From: Rattus norvegicus
Taxonomy: Eukaryota; Chordata; Mammalia; Rodentia; Muridae
DNA: 64,000 nt
Direction of reading: 5' to 3'
NCBI RefSeq assembly: GCF_036323735.1
Contig: NC_086033.1
Coordinates: 4,473,826-4,537,825, forward strand
The notes under the pieces were generated by a model that searched no databases, was not told where the DNA came from, and saw nothing but the letters and a program-made list of their open reading frames with translations. Positions 60,488 to 64,000 of the stretch are shown here, piece by piece (position 1 is the stretch's first letter; each line of letters opens with the position of its first letter). The position numbers and the translations under genes are program-made.

Positions 60488-63439
60488 TATGTTTATGTGT
60501 CTGCATGCATGCACATGTGGAGGCCAGAGGTGGTCAGTATGAGCGTCTTCCATGATTATTAATCTTCATCTTAAATTTTAAACATTTACTGTGAACGTAC
60601 ACATGCAGAGACTCTCATGCCATGGTAGGCATGTGCAAACCACAGTGCATGTGTAGAGGTCAGAGGACAACTCTCTTGGGATCCAGGGTTTGAACTTGGG
60701 GAGGATCAAGAGCAAGAGCTTCTGCCCACAGCAATTCTCACCGCTCACTGATTCCGCTATGCTGGCCAGCCAATGAGCTCCAGGGACCTGCCTCTGTCCA
60801 TGCCCCCAGCACTAGGGGAAAAGCCTGGCTGGTACCACCCAGCCTACAGATTCATGCTCTATACATGTGTGTGACCTCTGGCGGGGACTGTGTTCTCCCT
60901 GTTGTATATCTGCCTGTCTACACGTGCAGGCCAGGACAGCCTCTTTGACTTTTCTCTCTGGCACTTACCAAACTTCACTCACCCCAGACCTATTTTAAGG
61001 CTTCTAAGAAAGGATACGATTTTTTTTTTTTTACATACCTTCGACAGGGCCAATCTGATTGGTCACGGCAAACCTCAGCACGCCCTCCTCCTCACTGTAC
61101 AAAGCAAAGGCCCGGTCCACAGTCAGCTGCTGGGTGGCAGGGACGGCCAGGTGTCTGGGGGCATGACTGCACGCCTTGTAAGTGATGTTCTGGTCGATGC
61201 GGTAGGACCGAGTTTGGTTGATAGAACCAGAAATGAGGGAGAAACTTCGGGAGCTGGAGGATGTCACGACTGTAACGAACGTTTCACAGGCAAACCGGTT
61301 AAGATTTTGAAATAGTGAAAACATAAGTGTTCATGTTTGGTGCATTTTTCTACAGTTTCCTACCCGGTTCCTGGGAGCAGGTTTCCCCAAGAGCTCCCAT
61401 CGGCTTCTACAGAAAGCTTGCAAGGAAAGACCTGGAACCTTAGGAATCTGAGTGGATGTGAAGCCCCACTGCTGAGGAGAAGAAGGGACTACAAGTGCTG
61501 CAGTTGTCATCGCACACTAGAAACCAGCGTCATGATGTCCCGGTGTGTGTGAGCTGAGGGCTGTGTGCTCCTCAGCCACACAAGGCAGGCAGTGGCCGTG
61601 TGTGCAGAGACCACTGAGTTTAGGTGAATAGCCTGGGATGTGGTAGATCTCTGACTGGAACTCAAAGCCAGCCAGCTCCATATCTCTCAAGATTTGAGGC
61701 GTAAAGGAAATAACCTCTCACCCTGCCCCAGTAGCTTTACGCTTCGGTAAACCATCAAGGCTTAGGGAAAGGCAAAGCAAAAGGCCGTTCCTCTTGGGAG
61801 CTGCACCAGGACTGGCCCCAGTACATTCTGAACACAGTGAAGGTCTGCATTCCAGCTTTTTCCACGTACCCAGCTCGCATGCTAGAAGCCGGGGGTACAG
61901 AACAGGTGCTACTCAAGACACACCAACTGCACAGTGACAATCGTGACGACTGGAGCATCCTGCACACGGCTAATACTGTGCTGAGGTGTGCCCAGCTCTC
62001 TGACGTTCTGACATGACACTACCATCTGCAAATGTGTTGGGCTATATTCATAGCTACCCTGAGACAGAGCAGACTGGACATGCTTTGTAGAGCGAATTGC
62101 ACCGTATGCAACTTATCAACAGCAGAAAATATGTCTTTATTCTTATGCTAAAAATGAGAAAATAGACTTTCCAATGATTCTTTAAATGGCAAACCCAAGA
62201 TGTCATTCGAGTCATGTTGACTCCAAATCTCGGCTTTGTTTCAGAATGCTGGGAAGCATCTTTCTGTGACTCTCAAACTAAAATCGTCAGCTGAAACGGC
62301 TATAATCATACATTCTAACAGTCAATACAATCCATGCCGAGAGGGAAATATCTTATCAGTTACTACTATCAGAAAGCAATGTGCAAATACATTGACATTC
62401 TTGTATAAGAAGTCAGGACTCTGATCATATATACACATCAATAAGAACGGAATTATATCAACCTCACTTTGTGTCCCATGCAGTCTGGGACATTCCATGT
62501 AACCATTCATCTAACCTAACCCTTGTCACTGTCTTGTGAGGCCCGCACCACGGCCATTTTACAGCTGCAGAAACTCACACATACCTGAGTCTCTGTGATG
62601 ATAGAACTCTTGGTACGGAGCAATGTGGGCTGTGAAATTTGCTGGGATAAAGGGCACCTGGCCTTCGATGTTGGTGTTAAGGCTCAGATAGTTCTCTGGG
62701 TCAAGCCCCTCGGCGGTTTGAGTGATACGAACTCTCTCCTCTCCAGGGTGAAAAGTGACTTCCACATCATGGACAAAGGTAGCTCCTGCAGGAGACAGAA
62801 ACTCAGCAAGTGGCTGACAGGAACTCTTGAGTCATTCTGAGGCCTGGCTGGGGCTTGGGCGATAGGGCACCTGCCTATCCCGTAAGAGATGTGGGTTCAA
62901 ATGGCTGTCAGGAGTGTGCATGTCCTCTCTCCAGTCTCTGTCGAACATGGTGCCTAAGGAGGGTATGGCGTGCCCCGGCTCAGTTCTAGAAGCTGCAGAC
63001 CCTCCTATCTCTCAAAGGTCTCAAAAGACTCTTAATCCTCCCTGCCCCATTCTCTTTAAAATCTAGCGTATTAACAGAGAATGTTAACTTGATACTTATA
63101 AGTAGGAATTCACCTGTCATGGACATATCATCTGCAGAGGCTGCCTGGGGACGGCTTTTGAATCCCTGTTTGCCAGACCTGAGCTCTGCTCACCTGTGAG
63201 GCTGAAGCCATTCTCAGAGCCTGGCTTCTCCAAAGCAAAGAGCCAGCCAAACAGGCCTCCGATGGGCAGGACAGGGAGGAGGGCCTGGGCTGCGGGCTGC
63301 GGGATCTGACTGATGGCAGTGTAGGCTCTGCCGTCATTGCTCACGATGTAAGCGTGTAGATCCACATCCGTGAAGTGCACAGGCATGTGGCCCACTTGGA
63401 GATGGCCACTCACCTTCCCATTCACTCGGTGAGGCGCCC
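33939..63439 (-). CDS. Nid2: NID2: nidogen-2 (partial, C-terminal 16 coding exons)
   Basis: The exons from 63194-63439 down to 33939-33949, listed separately, join in frame to 853 residues plus stop. The mammalian protein is about 1,375-1,400 residues, so the signal peptide, NIDO/G1 domain and first EGF lie beyond the right edge. Order seen (residues of this fragment): G2 beta-barrel about 1-226; EGF modules 227-274, 275-317, 318-365 and 366-405; thyroglobulin type-1 modules about 406-488 and 489-562; Pro-rich linker 563-618; YWTD beta-propeller 619-850. N-glycosylation sequons: NFT, NQT and NIT in G2, NGS in the linker. Nidogens are secreted basement-membrane linkers; for this family G2 binds collagen IV/perlecan and the propeller binds laminin gamma-1 (established knowledge). 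The tail ends PTGRK through a separate 11-base coding exon, as in human NID2. Confidence 0.97.
34075..34187 (-). CDS. Nid2: NID2 penultimate coding exon
   Basis: Acceptor TCCTTTACCAG. Reads [20 protein letters not shown] then [17 protein letters not shown], ending CCAACAG|GTGGGT. The donor is strong. Reading straight through it would add an unrelated 22-residue tail, discussed in the findings. Confidence 0.92.
34518..34538. repeat. (GAT)n microsatellite
   Basis: Seven GAT units within a NID2 intron. Confidence 0.95.
34545..34675 (-). repeat. B1 SINE (minus, diverged)
   Basis: GTCCTGGCTCTGTAGACCAG, TCAAACTCAACAGATCCTCC and GGTTAAAGGCATGCCCCACC, reverse-complement B1. Confidence 0.75.
34975..35098 (-). 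CDS. Nid2: NID2 exon: propeller repeats
   Basis: Acceptor GTCTTAAAAG (weak pyrimidine tract just upstream, but CT-rich further back), donor CGGAG|GTAAGC. Reads [20 protein letters not shown] through [12 protein letters not shown]. Phase 1 to 2. Confidence 0.93.
35099..36073 (-). other. Nid2: NID2 intron
   Basis: No SINE recognised in this 975-base intron. AT-rich centre at about 35300-35600. Confidence 0.7.
36074..36231 (-). CDS. Nid2: NID2 exon: propeller repeats
   Basis: Acceptor CTTGTCCACAG, donor GCAG|GTAATA. Reads [20 protein letters not shown] through [17 protein letters not shown]. This includes the repeat in which YWTD is replaced by LCWAD, as in human NID2. Confidence 0.94.
36232..37879 (-). 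other. Nid2: NID2 intron
   Basis: 1.65 kb with no recognised repeat or coding content apart from short chance ORFs. Confidence 0.7.
37880..38051 (-). CDS. Nid2: NID2 exon: propeller repeats
   Basis: Acceptor TTTATTTCCAG, donor CGAGG|GTGAGC. Reads [20 protein letters not shown], then [20 protein letters not shown], then [12 protein letters not shown]. One full YWTD blade with the Asp-Gly turn. Confidence 0.94.
38530..38659 (-). CDS. Nid2: NID2 exon: propeller repeat (first YWTD)
   Basis: Acceptor GGTCCTTAG. Reads [20 protein letters not shown] through [13 protein letters not shown]. The donor is CTCAG|GTTGGC, GT-AG but with weak bases at +3 to +5. Its phase fits the next exon exactly. Confidence 0.92.
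38660..40570 (-). other. Nid2: NID2 intron
   Basis: 1.9 kb with no clear SINE; single-copy-looking sequence. Confidence 0.7.
40571..40740 (-). CDS. Nid2: NID2 exon: Pro-rich linker before propeller
   Basis: Acceptor CCACAAACAG, donor CTACAT|GTAAAC. Reads [20 protein letters not shown] through [18 protein letters not shown]. One sequon, NGS. The exon changes intron phase from 1 to 0. Confidence 0.93.
40866..40970 (-). repeat. ID SINE (minus) in NID2 intron
   Basis: T-rich tail then CGGAGCTGGGGACCGAACCC to GCTAAATCCCCAGCCCC; almost consensus, so young. Confidence 0.96.
41356..41577 (-). CDS. Nid2: NID2 exon: thyroglobulin type-1 module 2
   Basis: Acceptor CCCCGTCTTAG, donor GCAT|GTAAGC. Reads [20 protein letters not shown], then [15 protein letters not shown] and [16 protein letters not shown] second CWCV module. 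222 bases, the last of nine consecutive frame-neutral exons in the window. Confidence 0.95.
41578..44701 (-). other. Nid2: NID2 intron between Tg modules
   Basis: 3.1 kb. One B1 at about 42815-42990. A short near-duplicate GGCGGCCATGTCTG occurs at 44091-44104 and 44109-44122. No coding content recognised. Confidence 0.7.
42815..42990 (+). repeat. B1 SINE with A-rich (CAAAA)n tail
   Basis: GAGGCAGGTCTATCTCTGTG AGTTCGAGGCCAGCCTAGTC then GAGACCTTGTCTCAAAAACA. The left end is diverged. Confidence 0.85.
44702..44950 (-). CDS. Nid2: NID2 exon: thyroglobulin type-1 module 1
   Basis: Acceptor GTCTCCCTCAG, donor CCAG|GTGAGC. Reads [19 protein letters not shown], then [14 protein letters not shown], then [15 protein letters not shown]. 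The CWCV signature and PQCD..G.F.P.QC spacing define Tg type-1. 249 bases. Confidence 0.95.
44951..45715 (-). other. Nid2: NID2 intron
   Basis: 765 bases with no recognised element. Confidence 0.7.
45716..45835 (-). CDS. Nid2: NID2 exon: calcium-binding EGF module
   Basis: Acceptor GACCTCTGCAG, donor TCTG|GTAAGT. Reads [20 protein letters not shown] then [19 protein letters not shown] cbEGF with the Asp/Asn-hydroxylation-type motif CxNTPGSFxCxC. 120 bases. Confidence 0.95.
46055..46585 (+). repeat. Rodent interspersed repeat interrupted by a B2
   Basis: GTCATGTCAACTCAACACAA and ACTGAGAAAATGCCTCTT on the left, GGTATTTTCTTAATAGTGAT, GGGTGGGATGGTGCCATCCT TGGGCTG and GGGAAATAAACCCTTTCCTC on the right. 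These form one element opened by the B2 insertion. A related copy is at 54000-54372. Confidence 0.6.
46124..46288 (-). repeat. B2 SINE (minus)
   Basis: CACTGTCTTCAGACACCAGA AG, GGTTGCTGGGAATTGAACTC and GAGCCATCTCTCCAGCCC. Full-length reverse-complement B2 inside an older repeat. Confidence 0.95.
48386..48426. repeat. (CA)n microsatellite
   Basis: CA repeat with a few CG steps. Confidence 0.95.
50520..50710 (-). repeat. Rodent interspersed repeat fragment (minus)
   Basis: GCTTTTCTGTTGCTGAGATG AAACAC then CTGGAGCAGAGACCATGACG resembles the inverted family seen at 24090-24445. Confidence 0.45.
50862..51000 (+). repeat. B1 SINE with (CAAC)n tail
   Basis: TTGAGGCAGAAACAAGTGTC TCTCTCTGAG, AGCCATCTAGGACTACACAG AGAAAC, then eight or so CAAC units at about 50966-50998. 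Confidence 0.8.
51341..51484 (-). CDS. Nid2: NID2 exon: EGF module
   Basis: Acceptor TTCTTTTCAG, donor TCTG|GTGAGT. Reads [19 protein letters not shown] through [10 protein letters not shown], six Cys. Frame-neutral, 144 bases. Confidence 0.95.
51511..51572. repeat. (GT)n-(GTGC)n microsatellite
   Basis: GTGTGTGT passes into GTGCGTGC units, then CATGCATGCCTGCC. Purine-pyrimidine alternation is almost unbroken. Immediately upstream (minus) of the acceptor of a NID2 EGF exon. Confidence 0.95.
51751..51847 (+). repeat. ID SINE with 11-bp target duplication
   Basis: GGGTTGGGGATTTAGCTCAG to GTTCGGTCCCCAGCTCCG and A tail. ATCAGACATGA flanks both sides. Close to consensus, so young. Antisense to NID2. 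Confidence 0.97.
51926..51957. repeat. (ACAG)n microsatellite
   Basis: Eight ACAG units in a NID2 intron. Confidence 0.95.
52447..52575 (-). CDS. Nid2: NID2 exon: calcium-binding EGF module
   Basis: Acceptor TTTTGCCTAG, donor GTCT|GTGAGT. Reads [18 protein letters not shown] through FADDRHTCV. The D-V-N-E-C start and the Asn in VCVNLVGSY are the cbEGF consensus positions. 129 bases. Confidence 0.95.
52576..53100 (-). other. Nid2: NID2 intron between EGF exons
   Basis: 525 bases with no recognised element. Confidence 0.7.
53101..53244 (-). CDS. Nid2: NID2 exon: EGF module
   Basis: Acceptor GTGCATAG, donor TGTGTGG|GTGAGA. Reads [17 protein letters not shown] through GFQGDGRSC with six Cys in EGF spacing. 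A 48-codon single-module exon, frame-neutral. Confidence 0.95.
54000..54372 (+). repeat. Rodent interspersed repeat
   Basis: GCTGGTTAGATTTTTATCAA CTTGACACAC, GACTGGCCTATAGGCCA, TTTTCTTGATTAATGATGGA and AAATGAAGTAAACCTTTCCC. Same family as 46055-46585. Confidence 0.6.
58380..58600 (+). mobile_element. L1 LINE fragment, old
   Basis: GGTCACAACAGCAAGGAAAT GGAGGCAATACAGATGCCCA CATC and ACACGTGGTACACACAGACA AC correspond to the widely conserved mammalian L1 segment near the end of ORF2/3' UTR. Diverged. Confidence 0.5.
58876..59122 (+). repeat. B3/B2-class SINE with compound CA tail
   Basis: GGAGAAATGGCTCAGTGGTT AAAAGCCC, AGTTAGGTTCCCAACACCCA and TGATGTCTCTGGCCTCC, then (CA)/(CG)/(TA) alternating repeat at 59025-59122. 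Confidence 0.8.
59570..60430 (-). mobile_element. L1M-like LINE fragment (minus), ancient
   Basis: Plus phrases ATTCCTTTTCATGGCTGAGT, TTGGCTGTTATGAAGAATGT TGCTATG and, at the right end, ATCAATATTACATCTGCTAA TGAATGAACCTGGAACAT are reverse-complement landmarks of old mammalian L1 sequence. No intact frame. Confidence 0.5.
60450..60487. repeat. (GT)n microsatellite
   Basis: About 18 GT units. Confidence 0.96.
60590..60790 (-). repeat. B3/B4-class SINE (minus, diverged)
   Basis: CATGTGTAGAGGTCAGAGGA CAACTC then GATCCAGGGTTTGAACTTGG, typical reverse-complement landmarks. Confidence 0.5.
61039..61269 (-). CDS. Nid2: NID2 exon: end of G2 beta-barrel
   Basis: Acceptor TTCGTTACAG, donor GAAG|GTATGT. 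Reads [20 protein letters not shown] through [14 protein letters not shown]. Sequons NQT and NIT are present. The acceptor has a modest pyrimidine tract, but the encoded protein matches nidogen-2 throughout. 231 bases. Confidence 0.93.
61270..62584 (-). other. Nid2: NID2 intron within G2 domain
   Basis: 1.3 kb with no recognised repeat or coding content. Confidence 0.7.
62585..62785 (-). CDS. Nid2: NID2 exon: middle of G2 beta-barrel
   Basis: Acceptor CTCCTGCAG, donor TCAG|GTATGT. Reads [16 protein letters not shown] through [11 protein letters not shown]. Contains the sequon NFT (ANFTAH). 201 bases, phase 1 to phase 1. Confidence 0.93.
62786..63193 (-). other. Nid2: NID2 intron within G2 domain
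   Basis: 408 bases. A short tRNA-SINE-like phrase (GGGCTTGGGCGATAGGGCAC) near 62850 is the only hint of a repeat. Confidence 0.65.
63194..63439 (-). CDS. Nid2: NID2 exon: start of G2 nidogen beta-barrel
   Basis: The acceptor is a TTTGTCTTTCAG context at 63440-63441 and the donor is ACAG|GTGAGC. Reads [17 protein letters not shown] through [17 protein letters not shown], the first third of the G2F fold. It begins with the last two bases of a split codon from an exon outside the window. 246 bases, frame-neutral. Confidence 0.93.
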
Positions 63440-64000
63440 CTGAAAGACAAAAGCAGGCCTTTCAGCCTTGGGCATCAGCACGCTGGGGACAGACGTGCAC
63501 AGCTCACTCTCACGCCCACGCCTCACGCCTCACTGCTTTTTCCATTTATTATCATTATCACCATTAACTTTGGTTTTCTTGAAATCAGTTCTCTAAGGAT
63601 GCCAACTGAGGATTCACGTGAACTCCAGGCTAGCCTTCAACTCTCCACCCTCCTGCTCTCTGTTTCGGCGGTGTTAACATTTACAGGCATGGGCCACACT
63701 GAGTTTAACAAGTCCCTCGGATGAACAATTCTTCACTTGTGTGTGACCCAGTCCTGTCTATCTTCCGTTCCCCTTCTTTACCCTCCCCTTTAGCTCTACC
63801 AAGTTAGAAAGAGGGCAAAATGGAAACATTTCAAGTCTTCTCAAACCTATCTTATCACTCCATCACCCCCTGAACACTCGCAAGTCACTGGTGCTGGGAT
63901 TCAGGCAGCAGAGACGTAAGGCAGAACCCACAGTGTAACCAGAAACAGGCAGTTGTCAACAACGAACGCACAGCCACCCTGGCCTATCAATCACCTTCTG
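63440..64000 (-). other. Nid2: NID2 intron running off the window
   Basis: No upstream exon is visible before the edge. A diverged reverse B1-like segment lies at about 63590-63705 (GAACTCCAGGCTAGCCTTCA AC, ACAGGCATGGGCCACACTGA G). Confidence 0.65.

Larger units (their letters stand above)
53245..61038 (-). other. Nid2: NID2 intron between G2 and EGF block (largest in window)
   Basis: 7.8 kb. Recognised contents: interspersed repeat 54000-54372; L1 fragments at about 58270-58870 and 59570-60430; B3-type SINEs at 58876-59030 and 60590-60790; microsatellites at 59025-59122 and 60450-60487. About 54400-58250 shows no recognised repeat or coding content. Confidence 0.7.

Overview
The window is mammalian nuclear DNA, almost certainly rat (Rattus). 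It carries many tRNA-Ala-derived ID SINEs in the rat form (box A/B core, then a GGTCCCCAGCTCCG-type end and A tail), together with B1, B2/B3 SINEs and rodent L1 and LTR relics. Two spliced protein genes are readable. They match the human 14q22 neighbours RTRAF (C14orf166/hCLE) and NID2 in order and orientation.

Layout. 1-22.4 kb is intergenic and repeat-rich, and I find no supportable gene in it. It holds an L1 3' end with a long pyrimidine tract (3.8-4.7 kb), a gag/protease-like relic (about 6.0-6.3 kb, +), a TATA-bearing solo LTR with a 6-bp target duplication (6836-7164), a decayed gammaretrovirus-like pol relic on the minus strand (about 8.0-9.5 kb) that contains a 30-bp minisatellite, a small isolated CpG-rich patch (about 11 kb), a B1 SINE with a 31-unit internal hexamer expansion (17.5 kb), and a B2-type SINE split by a later insertion (19.4-20.2 kb). 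A CpG-island promoter at 22.44-22.9 kb starts RTRAF. Its eight coding exons (22674-33121, + strand) encode a complete 244-residue protein.

NID2 (nidogen-2) runs on the minus strand from beyond the right edge to about 33.4 kb. Sixteen coding exons are in the window and give the C-terminal 853 residues: G2 beta-barrel, four EGF modules, two thyroglobulin type-1 modules, a linker, and the YWTD beta-propeller. The N-terminal NIDO/G1 part and the first EGF lie outside. The last coding exon holds only 11 coding bases behind a 125-base intron. The RTRAF and NID2 poly(A) signals face each other with only about 140 bases between them, so the two genes converge tail to tail.

The genes are not functionally coupled as far as the sequence shows. 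RTRAF is an intracellular RNA-metabolism factor (tRNA-ligase complex, Pol II-associated), and NID2 is a secreted basement-membrane linker. I found no new multi-gene system. The unusual items are small: the NID2 terminal micro-exon and retained-intron reading frame, the run of nine frame-neutral NID2 exons, the minisatellite born inside a retroviral polymerase relic, and the expanded B1. Exon boundaries were set by reading GT/AG sites and codon phase by eye. Repeat family names are from recognition, not from a database search.
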